Assembly (NCBI RefSeq): GCF_900105995.1 | Contig: NZ_LT629785.1 | Location: forward strand, 310,001-374,000 | Length of the DNA stretch: 64,000 nt | Origin: Pseudomonas pohangensis | GTDB taxonomy: Bacteria > Pseudomonadota > Gammaproteobacteria > Pseudomonadales > Pseudomonadaceae | Reading direction: 5' to 3' | Part shown: positions 1 through 9,535 of the stretch, in pieces | How the letters are laid out: the number at the start of each line of letters is the position of its first letter | Position numbering within the stretch: the stretch's first letter is position 1 | Translations under genes and position numbers: made by a program | The notes under the pieces: generated by a model | The model's input: only the letters and a program-made list of their open reading frames with translations | What the model was told of the DNA's origin: nothing | Databases searched by the model: none

Positions 1-266
1 AGTTGTTCCACCGCTTCCAGATTGATCGAAGCGTCTTCGCGGATGGCGGTGTGCGGGCAGCCACCGGTTTCCACGCCGATGATCCGCTCCGGCGCCAGGG
101 CCTCGTTGCGCACCAGAAACTGCGCGTCCTCCTGGGTGTAGATATCGTTGGTGACGACGGCCAGGTTGTAGCGTTCACGTAATGCCAGGCACAGGGCCAG
201 GGTCAGGGCGGTTTTGCCGGAGCCGACCGGGCCGCCGATACCGATACGCAAAGGTTGACTGCTCAT
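1..266 (-). CDS. ureG: Urease accessory GTPase UreG (N-terminal part, cut by left edge)
   Basis: UreG is the SIMIBI-class GTPase that delivers nickel to apo-urease together with UreD, UreF and UreE. The visible 88 residues carry the P-loop GPVGSGKT at residues 12-19 and the invariant Cys-Pro-His metal-binding motif at 70-72 inside [14 protein letters not shown]. The remaining C-terminal part lies beyond base 1. The gene starts 14 bases after the ureF stop, so it is the last visible gene of the urease operon. Identification is firm; only completeness is unknown. Confidence 0.97.
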   Translation of the reverse strand, partial: MSSQPLRIGIGGPVGSGKTALTLALCLALRERYNLAVVTNDIYTQEDAQFLVRNEALAPERIIGVETGGCPHTAIREDASINLEAVEQ

Positions 267-280
267 GGGTGTTTTCCTGA

Positions 281-955
281 TCAAGAACGAAATAAACGGG
301 AGTACTGGCGTTCGTGGGCCATGCTGGCCAGGGCCAGACCCAAGGGCGCGCTGCCCCAGTGTTCGGGTGGCAAGTCGCTGGCGTGTTGCTGGGCCTGTTG
401 CAGGCTGGGCTGCAAGGCGCTGGTCAGGCGCTGCGCGGCCTGCTGGCCGAGCGGCAGGGTTTTCATCAGCACCGCCAGCTGGTTTTCCAGCCAGCCCCAC
501 AGCCAGGCGGCGAGGGCGTCCTGCGGACTGATCTGCCAGGCGCGGGCCGCCAGGGCCCAGAGTGGCGCCAGCCCCGGTGCGGGCAAGTCGGCGAGAAAAT
601 CGCGGGCGGGCTGATCCAGCTCCGGCAGGCCTTGCAGCAGCTGTTGCAGGGAATAGCCGGTCTGGCGGTTTTCCTGCTGCAGTTCGCGGGTTTCGCGGCT
701 GCTGCGTTGTGCGGCGGCCAGCTCGGCCAGTTGCGCCCAGTCCTGGGCATTGGCTGCGGCGCAGTGGGCCAGCAGCAAGGGTGCCTCGAAGCGCGCAAGG
801 TTGAGCAGCAGCTGTTCGCTGAGCCAGTGCCGGGCGCTGTCGGCGTCGTGCACCAGGCCACTGTCCACCGCCCATTCCAGCCCTTGCGAATAGCTGTAGC
901 CACCAATCGGCAACTGCGGACTGGCCAGTCGCAACAGGGCCCAGGCGGGATTCAT
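281..955 (-). CDS. ureF: Urease accessory protein UreF
   Basis: This 224-residue, largely helical protein is the usual length for UreF, which works in the UreD-UreF-UreG complex that gates nickel insertion and lysine carbamylation of UreC. The conserved N-terminal stretch [18 protein letters not shown] (about residues 10-27) and the C-terminal run [11 protein letters not shown] are typical of the family. Its ATG overlaps the ureE stop by four bases, which suggests translational coupling, and ureG follows after 14 bases. Confidence 0.95.
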   Translation of the reverse strand: MNPAWALLRLASPQLPIGGYSYSQGLEWAVDSGLVHDADSARHWLSEQLLLNLARFEAPLLLAHCAAANAQDWAQLAELAAAQRSSRETRELQQENRQTGYSLQQLLQGLPELDQPARDFLADLPAPGLAPLWALAARAWQISPQDALAAWLWGWLENQLAVLMKTLPLGQQAAQRLTSALQPSLQQAQQHASDLPPEHWGSAPLGLALASMAHERQYSRLFRS

Positions 956-1452
956 GCCTTGCTCACGAACTGGTGCAGGCGCGGCGCGTAGCTGAATTCC
1001 GCATCGCCGGCGTGGGAGTGGTGATGGCCACCGCCGTAAGCTCCTTGCTCGGGCTGGTAGGGTGCCTCGATCAGGCTCACCGTGGCGCCCAGCTGTTCGA
1101 GCATGGCCTTGAGCACGTAGTCGTCCGGCAGGCGCAGCCAGCCGTCACCCAGTTGCAGCGCAACGTGGCGGTTGCCCAGATGATAGGCCGCGCGCATCAG
1201 CTCGAACGGGCTGCTGCAGGTCACATGCAGCAGGGGTTCCGGGCGCGCACATACCCGCACCACGCGACCGTCTCTGGCGCGCAGGCAATCGCCATCGGCC
1301 AGCGCCGGCTGGCCGCGTTCGAGAAACAGGCCGACCTCTTCACCGGCGGTGGTGTAGCAGTGCAGGCGGCTTTTGCTGCGCGCCTCGAAGCTCAGCAGCA
1401 GCTCGGCGTCGGCCTCGGCTTGCGCGGGAATACGTTGTTCAATCACCAGCAT
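952..1452 (-). CDS. ureE: Urease accessory nickel chaperone UreE
   Basis: UreE binds nickel and hands it to the urease maturation complex. The start at MLVIEQRI gives 166 residues, the normal family length; a longer open frame upstream overlaps the end of ureC and lacks homology. The N-terminal peptide-binding domain is followed by the metal domain with [10 protein letters not shown], and the tail carries a short histidine cluster, HHHSH at residues 143-147, as in other nickel-storing UreE proteins. It lies between ureC and ureF in a compact operon. Confidence 0.95.
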   Translation of the reverse strand: MLVIEQRIPAQAEADAELLLSFEARSKSRLHCYTTAGEEVGLFLERGQPALADGDCLRARDGRVVRVCARPEPLLHVTCSSPFELMRAAYHLGNRHVALQLGDGWLRLPDDYVLKAMLEQLGATVSLIEAPYQPEQGAYGGGHHHSHAGDAEFSYAPRLHQFVSKA

Positions 1453-1460
1453 AAGGGGCC

Positions 1461-3161
<1,701 letters not shown>

Positions 3162-3182
3162 CGCTTGCAATCCTTTTTTGAT

Positions 3183-3260
3183 CGTTCCCATGCTCTGCGC
3201 AGGAACACGGCTGGCGACGCGGAGCGTCCCGTTATGGCTTACCACGCGGAGCGTGGGAAG
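3183..3260. repeat. Palindromic intergenic repeat between ureB and ureC
   Basis: The left end CGTTCCCATGCTCTGCG and the right end CGCGGAGCGTGGGAA are imperfect reverse complements, and a third copy of ACGCGGAGCGT sits between them. Short elements built on GTTCCCACGCTCCGCG are recognised as dispersed intergenic repeats in pseudomonads. It sits inside the urease operon, so the transcript would form a hairpin between ureB and ureC. Confidence 0.7.
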
Positions 3261-3269
3261 CATCAGAAA

Positions 3270-3575
3270 TCAAAGGTCACCCATGACGCGACCGGCGAAG
3301 CCAAACACGCGGCGCGCCCCGGCCAACTCGACCAGTTCGACATCGCGACTTTGCCCCGGCTCGAAACGCACGGCAGTGCCGGCAGCGATGTTCAGGCGCA
3401 TGCCGCGGGTGGGCTCGCGGTCAAACGCCAGCGCGTCATTGGTTTCGAAAAAGTGGTAGTGCGAGCCGACCTGAATCGGCCGGTCGCCACTGTTGGCTAC
3501 CGTCAGGCTGAGGGTGCGGCGGCCGGCGTTGAGTTCGATTTCGCCGTCCTGGATCTGGTATTCGCCGGGGATCAT
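3270..3575 (-). CDS. ureB: Urease beta subunit
   Basis: UreB is a structural subunit of urease. The start [11 protein letters not shown] gives 101 residues, the usual size; the six extra upstream codons of the open frame are not conserved. The core contains [16 protein letters not shown] and the C-terminal GFAGRVMG, both standard for the family. The start lies 10 bases after the ureA stop, so translation is probably coupled to ureA. Confidence 0.97.
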   Translation of the reverse strand: MIPGEYQIQDGEIELNAGRRTLSLTVANSGDRPIQVGSHYHFFETNDALAFDREPTRGMRLNIAAGTAVRFEPGQSRDVELVELAGARRVFGFAGRVMGDL

Positions 3576-3585
3576 GGCGGGCTCC

Positions 3586-3888
3586 TCAAGCAATCGGTTG
3601 GTGGACGGTGACCAGCTTGGTGCCGTCCGGAAAAGTGGCTTCCACCTGAATCTCCGGGATCATTTCAGCGATGCCTTCCATAACCTGGTCACGGCTGAGC
3701 AGGGTAGTGCCCAGGTGCATCAGTTCGGCCACTGTCTGGCCGTCGCGGGCGCCCTCGAGCAGGGCCGCGGAGATATAGGCAATGGCCTCCGGGTAGTTGA
3801 GCTTGACCCCGCGGGCCAGGCGCCGTTCGGCCAACAGGCCGGCGGTGAAGATCAGCAGTTTGTCTTTTTCCCGCGGGGTCAGATCCAT
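3586..3888 (-). CDS. ureA: Urease gamma subunit
   Basis: This 100-residue protein is the small structural subunit of urease. The start [23 protein letters not shown] and the internal [11 protein letters not shown] and [19 protein letters not shown] are characteristic. It directly follows ureD with three bases between, and precedes ureB, the common order in pseudomonads. Bacterial UreA and UreB are separate here, not fused as in Helicobacter. Confidence 0.97.
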   Translation of the reverse strand: MDLTPREKDKLLIFTAGLLAERRLARGVKLNYPEAIAYISAALLEGARDGQTVAELMHLGTTLLSRDQVMEGIAEMIPEIQVEATFPDGTKLVTVHQPIA

Positions 3889-3891
3889 GTT

Positions 3892-4731
3892 TCAGGTGCT
3901 CCAGATTCGTGGGGGTACGGCTGCGCGACCGAGTAATGCCGGGCGCAATAAACGCCAGAGCTCAATCAGCCAGGCGCGGGCGTGCAGTGCTTCGTGGGCC
4001 AGGCAGCGGGCGACGACCAGACCGGGCAACTGACTGAGATCGCCGCGCACGCGCCCGGGAATGCTGCGGCAACGCTCGAGCAACGCGCTATCCATTTCAC
4101 CGCTGACCAGCAGGGTGGCGAACACCGGCTGGCCGGCGAGGCCGATGCTGGCGTCGAGCAAGCCGTCATCACCGAGGATGCGCTGGCGCTCGTGCCAGAG
4201 CAGTTGGCCGTCGCGGCGAATATCCAGACGGGATTGAAAGTGGCCCTGGTTGAAGCGCTCGCCACTGGCCGGGCGACCCAGGGCAATCATGTCCCAGTAG
4301 CACAGCCGGGCATCGCCTTGCAGTTCGATAGCGGTGCTTAGTTCGGCCCGGGCACCGGAGTAGATGATGGTTTCTTGCGGCAGCCATTCCAGGGTGGCAC
4401 CGGGCGCTACCCTGAGCTGGATCTGCTGAAACGCCGGGCTGCTGGCGTGATACCACTTGGCAGCGCCGGGGCTGGTCAGTTGCGCCCAGGCCTGCTCGCC
4501 GACCGTTGCAGAAATATCCAGGCGGTCACCACCGGCAATCCCGCCGGGAGGGTGGACGATGATGTGCTGGCAGACCTGCGGCCCGTCGCCATACAGGTGC
4601 TTCTGCACCCGCAGCGGCCCCAGATGACGGCGCAACACCGGACGCGTGCTGTCCGCGACGCGTGCATAACCCAGTTCCAGCCGGGCATGCCAGCTGGGGG
4701 TAAACAGGGCGGTGGGGGCAGAGGCGTTCAT
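3892..4731 (-). CDS. ureD: Urease accessory protein UreD
   Basis: UreD (UreH) is the scaffold that binds apo-urease and forms the nickel tunnel with UreF and UreG. The 279-residue product has the family signatures [12 protein letters not shown] (about residues 61-72), [11 protein letters not shown] and [14 protein letters not shown]. It is the first gene of the ure part of the operon and follows urtE after about 93 bases; I see no sigma-54 element in that gap, so it may be read through from the urt promoter or have a weak promoter of its own. Confidence 0.95.
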   Translation of the reverse strand: MNASAPTALFTPSWHARLELGYARVADSTRPVLRRHLGPLRVQKHLYGDGPQVCQHIIVHPPGGIAGGDRLDISATVGEQAWAQLTSPGAAKWYHASSPAFQQIQLRVAPGATLEWLPQETIIYSGARAELSTAIELQGDARLCYWDMIALGRPASGERFNQGHFQSRLDIRRDGQLLWHERQRILGDDGLLDASIGLAGQPVFATLLVSGEMDSALLERCRSIPGRVRGDLSQLPGLVVARCLAHEALHARAWLIELWRLLRPALLGRAAVPPRIWST

Positions 4732-4824
4732 GGCATATTTTCGTGGATTGGAGAGAGCTGCTTCGAGCAGGCAAACCGGGTATTGCGGCGGATGGAGAAA
4801 GTGTCATCCACCTTACAGTGACGC

Positions 4825-5523
4825 TTAAATCGCTACCAGCCCGCGCACGTTTTCCTCGTGCATGGTCTCGCCGCGGCCTTGCTGGATGATCTCGCCACGG
4901 GCCATGACCAGATACTGATCGGCCAGCTCGGCGGCAAAATCGTAGAACTGCTCGACCAGCAGAATGGCCATGTCACCACGGGCAGCGAGTTTTTTGATTA
5001 CCGCACCAATCTCCTTGATCACCGAGGGCTGGATACCCTCGGTGGGTTCGTCGAGGATCAATAAGCGCGGCTGGCTGGCCAGCGCGCGGCCTATCGCCAG
5101 CTGTTGCTGCTGGCCGCCGGAAAGGTCACCGCCACGGCGCAGCTTCATTTCTTCCAGCACCGGGAACAGTTCGTAGATAAAGGCCGGCACTTCCCTGGCC
5201 TGGGAGCCGGGAAAACGCGACAACCCCATAAGCAGGTTTTCTTCTACGCTCAGGCGGCCGAAAATTTCCCGCCCCTGGGGCACGTACGCGATGCCGGCAT
5301 GCACCCGCTGGTGCGGTTTGAGCTGGGTGATGGTCTGTTCTTCCCAGGTGACGCTGCCGTCCTTGGCCGGAATCAGGCCCATCAGACACTTGAGCAGGGT
5401 GGTCTTGCCCACACCGTTGCGCCCGAGCAGGCAGGTGACTTCGCCGACCCTGGCCTCGAACGACAGGCCGCGCAGGATATGGCTGCCGCCGTAGTACTGG
5501 TGAAGCTGTTGGACTTGCAGCAT
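4825..5523 (-). CDS. urtE: Urea ABC transporter ATP-binding subunit UrtE
   Basis: UrtE is one of the two ATPases that power urea import by the branched-chain-amino-acid-type (HAAT) transporter UrtABCDE. The 232-residue product is LivF-like: Walker A GRNGVGKT at residues 34-41, signature LSGGQQQQLAIGRAL, Walker B LLILDEP, and the switch histidine region replaced by the usual LLVEQ. It is the last urt gene and is followed by ureD. The gap to urtD (5524-5613) contains a palindromic repeat. Confidence 0.95.
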   Translation of the reverse strand: MLQVQQLHQYYGGSHILRGLSFEARVGEVTCLLGRNGVGKTTLLKCLMGLIPAKDGSVTWEEQTITQLKPHQRVHAGIAYVPQGREIFGRLSVEENLLMGLSRFPGSQAREVPAFIYELFPVLEEMKLRRGGDLSGGQQQQLAIGRALASQPRLLILDEPTEGIQPSVIKEIGAVIKKLAARGDMAILLVEQFYDFAAELADQYLVMARGEIIQQGRGETMHEENVRGLVAI

Positions 5524-5538
5524 GTCGATCCATCCGTT

Positions 5539-5601
5539 GTAGGGTGGGCTTTAGCCCACCATGAAAGTTCTATCTGGTTGGTGGGCTGAAGCCCACCCTA
5601 C
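5539..5601. repeat. Palindromic repeat GTAGGGTGGGCTT...AGCCCACCCTAC, copy 1
   Basis: The two arms GTAGGGTGGGCT and AGCCCACCCTAC are perfect reverse complements, and within each arm GGTGGGCT/AGCCCACC forms a smaller hairpin. Two further copies occur at 21949-22008 and 23246-23312. This copy lies between urtD and urtE. No transposase is nearby; it looks like a REP/BIME-type element spread in trans. Confidence 0.85.
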
Positions 5602-5613
5602 GGGCACTGTGGC

Positions 5614-6462
5614 TCAGCGCCCGAGATACACCTCGATTACCCGTTCGTTGGCCTGTACGGCATCCAGCGAACCTTCAGCCAGTACGCTGCCCTGATGCAG
5701 CACGGTAACGTGGTCGGCAATGCTGCCGACAAAGCCCATGTCGTGCTCCACTACCATCAGTGAGTGCTGCGGCACCAGCGATTTGAACAGCTCGGCGGTG
5801 AATTCGGTTTCGGCATCGGTCATCCCCGCTACCGGCTCATCGAGCAGTAGCAGTTGTGGCTCCTGCACCAGCAACATGCCGATCTCGAGAAACTGTTTTT
5901 GCCCGTGGGACAATAGCCCGGCCGGTCGTGCGCGGGAGCTGTCCAGGCGGATGGTTTGCAGTACTTCATCGATGCGGTCTTGCTGCGCGCCGCTGAGTCT
6001 GGCGCGCAGGCTGGCCCACACCGATTTGTCGGTCTTCAGCGCCAGCTCGAGGTTTTCGAACACGCTGAGCGCCTCGAATACGGTGGGCTTCTGGAACTTG
6101 CGACCGATGCCGGACTGGGCGATTTCCACTTCGCTCATGCGCGTCAGGTCGAGAGTGTCACCGAAGAACGCCTGGCCGTTATCCGGGCGGGTCTTGCCGG
6201 TGATCACGTCCATCATGGTGGTCTTGCCGGCACCGTTGGGGCCGATGATGCAGCGCAGTTCGCCCACGCCGATGTACAGGTTGAGGTTGTTCAGGGCCTT
6301 GAAACCATCGAAGCTGACGTTGATGCCTTCCAGCGTGAGGATGGTGCCGTGGCGCGCATCCAGCCCTGGCCTGACGCGGCGGCCGAGGCCAACCGCATCA
6401 CGGCTGGTGCCTGCATCGCGATTGGGGTCGATGAATACTTCGGGGAGCGGTGCCGAGCGCAT
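5614..6462 (-). CDS. urtD: Urea ABC transporter ATP-binding subunit UrtD
   Basis: UrtD is the LivG-like ATPase of the urea importer. The 282 residues include an N-terminal extension of about 40 residues before the ABC fold (LTLEGINVSFDGFKAL), then Walker A GPNGAGKTT, signature LLSHGQKQFLEIGMLL (SHGQ variant of the usual SGGQ, normal for this family) and Walker B LLLLDEPVAGM. Its ATG overlaps the TAA of urtC by one base (TAATG), indicating coupled translation. Confidence 0.95.
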   Translation of the reverse strand: MRSAPLPEVFIDPNRDAGTSRDAVGLGRRVRPGLDARHGTILTLEGINVSFDGFKALNNLNLYIGVGELRCIIGPNGAGKTTMMDVITGKTRPDNGQAFFGDTLDLTRMSEVEIAQSGIGRKFQKPTVFEALSVFENLELALKTDKSVWASLRARLSGAQQDRIDEVLQTIRLDSSRARPAGLLSHGQKQFLEIGMLLVQEPQLLLLDEPVAGMTDAETEFTAELFKSLVPQHSLMVVEHDMGFVGSIADHVTVLHQGSVLAEGSLDAVQANERVIEVYLGR

Positions 6463-7568
6463 TATTGCGGGTCTCCTTTCTTGAGGATGCCGAACAATCC
6501 TTTGGGCAGGTACAGCGTGACCAGAATGAACAGGGCGCCGAGGAAGAACAGCCAGTACTCGGGGAAGGCCACGGTGAACCAGCTCTTCATGCCATTGACC
6601 ATGCCGGCGCCGAGCAGCGGACCGATCAGCGTGCCGCGGCCGCCGAGCGCGACCCAGACAGCCGCTTCGATGGAGTTGGTCGGTGACATTTCGCTGGGGT
6701 TGATGATGCCTACCAGCGGCACATAGAGCGCGCCGGCCAGGCCGCAGAGCACGGCACTGAGTACCCAGATAAACAGTTTGTAACCGCGCGGATCGTAGCC
6801 GCAGAACATCAGACGGTTTTCCGCATCGCGCAGGGCGGTAAGCACCCGGCCGAACTTGCTGCGCGCCAGCTTCCAGCTCAGCAGAAGGCTGCCGGCCAGC
6901 AGGGCGATGATGGCGAAGAACAACACGGCACGGGTGCCCGGTGCGGTGATGTCGAAACCCAGCAGACTGCGGAAATTGGTAAAGCCGTTATTGCCGCCAA
7001 AGCCGGTTTCGTTGCGAAAGAACAGCAGCATGCCGGCAAAGGTCAGTGCCTGGGTCATGATCGAGAAGTACACGCCCTTGATCCGCGAGCGGAAGGCGAA
7101 GAAGCCGAAAACCAGGGCCAATAACCCGGGCGCCAGCACCACCAGACACAGCGCCCAGAGGAAGCTTGAGGTGCCGTACCAGTACCACGGCAGTTCGTTC
7201 CAGGACAGAAAGGTCATGAACTCCGGCAGGCCGTCACCGGCGCTTTCACGCATCAGGTACATGCCCATGGCGTAGCCACCCAGGGCGAAGAACAGGCCAT
7301 GGCCGAGCGACAGCAAACCGGCGTAGCCCCAGACCAGATCCAGCGCCAGGGCGACTATGGCGTAGCAGAGGATCTTGCCAACCAGGGTCAGGGTGTAGGC
7401 GGAGATATGCAGCGCGCTGTCCGCCGGTAGCAGGTGCAGCAAGGGAATGATCAGCAGACTGGCCAGCACCAGAAACGTCAGGCGCAACGACAGTTGCGGG
7501 CCGAGCCGGGCGCTGAAGCGTGCCAGCAGGGTGCCGTTGAGTGGAGCAGCTTTGAGTTGGCTATTCAT
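6462..7568 (-). CDS. urtC: Urea ABC transporter permease UrtC
   Basis: UrtC is a LivM-type inner-membrane permease. The 368-residue product has about ten hydrophobic segments and family motifs such as DLVWGYAGLLSLGHGLFFALGGYAMGMYL and the EAA-like loop with RGTLIGPLLGAG near the C-terminus. There is no convincing Shine-Dalgarno sequence just before its ATG; instead the ATG overlaps by four bases (ATGA) the stop of a small upstream frame at 7565-7759 that does have one. It ends one base into urtD. Confidence 0.95.
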   Translation of the reverse strand: MNSQLKAAPLNGTLLARFSARLGPQLSLRLTFLVLASLLIIPLLHLLPADSALHISAYTLTLVGKILCYAIVALALDLVWGYAGLLSLGHGLFFALGGYAMGMYLMRESAGDGLPEFMTFLSWNELPWYWYGTSSFLWALCLVVLAPGLLALVFGFFAFRSRIKGVYFSIMTQALTFAGMLLFFRNETGFGGNNGFTNFRSLLGFDITAPGTRAVLFFAIIALLAGSLLLSWKLARSKFGRVLTALRDAENRLMFCGYDPRGYKLFIWVLSAVLCGLAGALYVPLVGIINPSEMSPTNSIEAAVWVALGGRGTLIGPLLGAGMVNGMKSWFTVAFPEYWLFFLGALFILVTLYLPKGLFGILKKGDPQ

Positions 7569-7759
7569 CGGAGCATGCTCACGTCAAGGGGCGTACTGCG
7601 TTGCAGACTGCTGGCGGGCCAGGCAAGGCGTGGATCGCAGCCGAGGGTTATTCCCTCGGCAAGATGCACAACGCCGTATGGCGCGTCAGCAGGCGCAACC
7701 CGAAGGGCCGTTGTCGCAAGGACGGCAGGGCTATTGCTGAAGTTGTATTGGTGCAGCAT
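7565..7759 (-). CDS. Possible 64-residue coupling/leader ORF before urtC
   Basis: This frame begins with an ATG preceded by AAAGGAC at a good distance and ends in an ATGA overlap with urtC. The product (starting MLHQYNFSNSPAVLA) resembles no family I know and has no clear signal or membrane segment. Its third-position GC (about two thirds by hand count) is lower than expected for genes here, and much of it is made of a palindromic sequence. It may be a translated spacer that keeps urtC coupled, or not a gene at all. Confidence 0.35.
   Translation of the reverse strand: MLHQYNFSNSPAVLATTALRVAPADAPYGVVHLAEGITLGCDPRLAWPASSLQRSTPLDVSMLR
7640..7660. repeat. Perfect hairpin in the urtB-urtC spacer
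   Basis: GCCGAGGG and CCCTCGGC form an 8-bp stem around the loop TTATT. The flanks extend the symmetry imperfectly (GGCGTGGATC on the left against GATGCACAACGCC on the right), so the element is probably a longer dispersed palindrome of about 50 bases. There is no U-tract, so it is not an obvious terminator. Confidence 0.6.
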
Positions 7760-7831
7760 TGTTTCTGTCCTTTTCCTTTCGCCGGCCTTGGGGCTTCGGC
7801 GCAGTATGGCAATTGGCGTGAGCAGGCTCCG

Positions 7832-9403
7832 CTAGTCGATCACCCGTCCTTTGAGTGCAAAGAGACCCTGCGGGCGCTTCTGGATAAACAGAATGATCAG
7901 GCCGAGGATGAGGATCTTGCCCAGTACGGCGCCGATCTGCGGTTCGAGAATCTTGTTGGCGATGCCCAGGCCGAAGGCGGCCGTGACGCTACCGGCCAAC
8001 TGGCCGACGCCGCCGAGCACCACCACCAGGAAGGAGTCGATGATGTAGCTCTGGCCGAGGTCCGGGCCGACGTTGCCGATCTGCGACAGGGCCACGCCGC
8101 CCAACCCGGCGATACCGGAGCCGAGTCCGAAGGCGAGCATGTCCACCCGCCCTGTTGGCACGCCGCAGCAGGCCGCCATATTGCGGTTCTGCGTCACGGC
8201 GCGCACGTTGAGGCCGAGGCGGGTCTTGTTCAGCAGCAGCCAGGTCAGCGCCACCACAAACAGGGCGAAGCCGATGATGATGATGCGGCTGTAAGGCAGT
8301 ACCAGGTTCGGCAGTATCTGGACGCCGCCGGACAGCCAGTAGGGGTTGGCCACTTCGACGTTCTGCGCGCCAAAGATCATGCGTACCAGCTGGATCAGGA
8401 TCAGGCTGATGCCCCAGGTGGCCAGCAGGGTTTCCAGCGGCCGGCCGTAGAGGTGGCGGATGACAGTACGTTCCAGGGCCATGCCGATGGCTGCGGTGAT
8501 GAAAAACGCCACCGGCAGGGCCACCAGCGGATACAGAGCCAGAGCTTCCGGAGCAAACCGCTGGAACAGTACCTGCACCATGTAAGTGGCATAGGCTCCG
8601 AGCATCAGCATCTCGCCGTGGGCCATGTTGATCACCCCGAGCAGGCCGAAGGTGATGGCCAGGCCGAGGGCGGCCAGTAACAGGATCGAGCCCAGTGACA
8701 GGCCGCTAAAGGCCTGACCGAGCAGTTCACCGAGCAGCAGGCGGCGCTTGACCTGTTCCAGACTGGTGGCGGCGGCATTGCGTATCCGCGCCTCAGGCTC
8801 AACGCCATCGACCAGTAGTCTTTCCAGGCGGATACGCGCCAGCGGCTCGCCGGTTTCACCGAGCAGGCGAACGGCCTGCAAGCGTACCTCGGGATCAGGG
8901 TCGACCAGTTGCAGGTTGGCCAGGGCCAGGGTCAGTGCCGCTTGCACTTGCTCGTCGGTTTCGCCGGCCAGTTGCTGGTTGAGCAGCGGTAGCAGCGCCG
9001 GTTTGCCTTTTTGTTGCAGGGTCTGCGCTGCCGCCAGGCGCACCTCGGGGTTTTCGCTGAGCAGTTGCTGGCTGGCCTGAACGATGATCAGCAAGCCGCG
9101 CAGACGGTTATTCAGGCGCAGCTTGCGTGGGGTTGATTGCGGCGTGGCATCGCCTTCAACGGCTTGCCAGCCGGCTTCTGTCTCGACAAAAGCGGTTTTG
9201 CTGCTGTCGCTGCCAATCCGGCCCTGTTCAAGGGCGTCGAGCAGTTCCTGGCGCGCCGGGTCCGGCTGCGCGGCCCAGCTTTCCAGCAGTTTTGCCTGCT
9301 CGCCGGGCTTGGCCGCTACCAGATCGTTGGCATCACCGGCCCGGGCGCACAGCGGCAGCAGCAGAACCAGTGACAGGAGAATTCGGGTCAGTGCGGTGGA
9401 CAT
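7832..9403 (-). CDS. urtB: Urea ABC transporter permease UrtB with long periplasmic N-terminal part
   Basis: UrtB is the LivH-type permease of the urea importer. The 523-residue product starts with a signal peptide (LSLVLLLPLCARAG), followed by about 200 soluble residues with HEAT-like helical repeats (NPEVRLAAAQTLQQ; DPEVRLQAVRLLGETGEP) and then the permease core from about residue 225 (SLGSILLLAALGLAITFGLLG). Such an extension is usual for UrtB but absent from ordinary LivH. A spacer of 263 bases follows before urtC. Confidence 0.95.
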   Translation of the reverse strand: MSTALTRILLSLVLLLPLCARAGDANDLVAAKPGEQAKLLESWAAQPDPARQELLDALEQGRIGSDSSKTAFVETEAGWQAVEGDATPQSTPRKLRLNNRLRGLLIIVQASQQLLSENPEVRLAAAQTLQQKGKPALLPLLNQQLAGETDEQVQAALTLALANLQLVDPDPEVRLQAVRLLGETGEPLARIRLERLLVDGVEPEARIRNAAATSLEQVKRRLLLGELLGQAFSGLSLGSILLLAALGLAITFGLLGVINMAHGEMLMLGAYATYMVQVLFQRFAPEALALYPLVALPVAFFITAAIGMALERTVIRHLYGRPLETLLATWGISLILIQLVRMIFGAQNVEVANPYWLSGGVQILPNLVLPYSRIIIIGFALFVVALTWLLLNKTRLGLNVRAVTQNRNMAACCGVPTGRVDMLAFGLGSGIAGLGGVALSQIGNVGPDLGQSYIIDSFLVVVLGGVGQLAGSVTAAFGLGIANKILEPQIGAVLGKILILGLIILFIQKRPQGLFALKGRVID

Positions 9404-9432
9404 AAAGGGGGTTCCAGCAGATGAGCTGTGCA

Positions 9433-9504
9433 GGAGCGAACTGGCTGGCGATCAGCCTCTGCCCGAGGCAGAGGTGTCGCTTCGATCGCCAGCCAGCAGG
9501 CTCC
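9433..9504. repeat. REP-like palindrome between urtA and urtB
   Basis: The outer arms GGAGCGAACTGGCTGGCGATC and GATCGCCAGCCAGCAGGCTCC are near-perfect reverse complements and enclose a second hairpin, GCCTCTGCC-CGA-GGCAGAGG (about 9455-9474). The arms resemble the GTAGGAGC...TTGCTGGCGA class of Pseudomonas REP. It could stabilise the upstream urtA message or attenuate expression of the permease genes, a pattern common after binding-protein genes. Confidence 0.75.
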
Positions 9505-9535
9505 CGAGCAGCAGATGGGGTCAGGCCCCGGCGGG

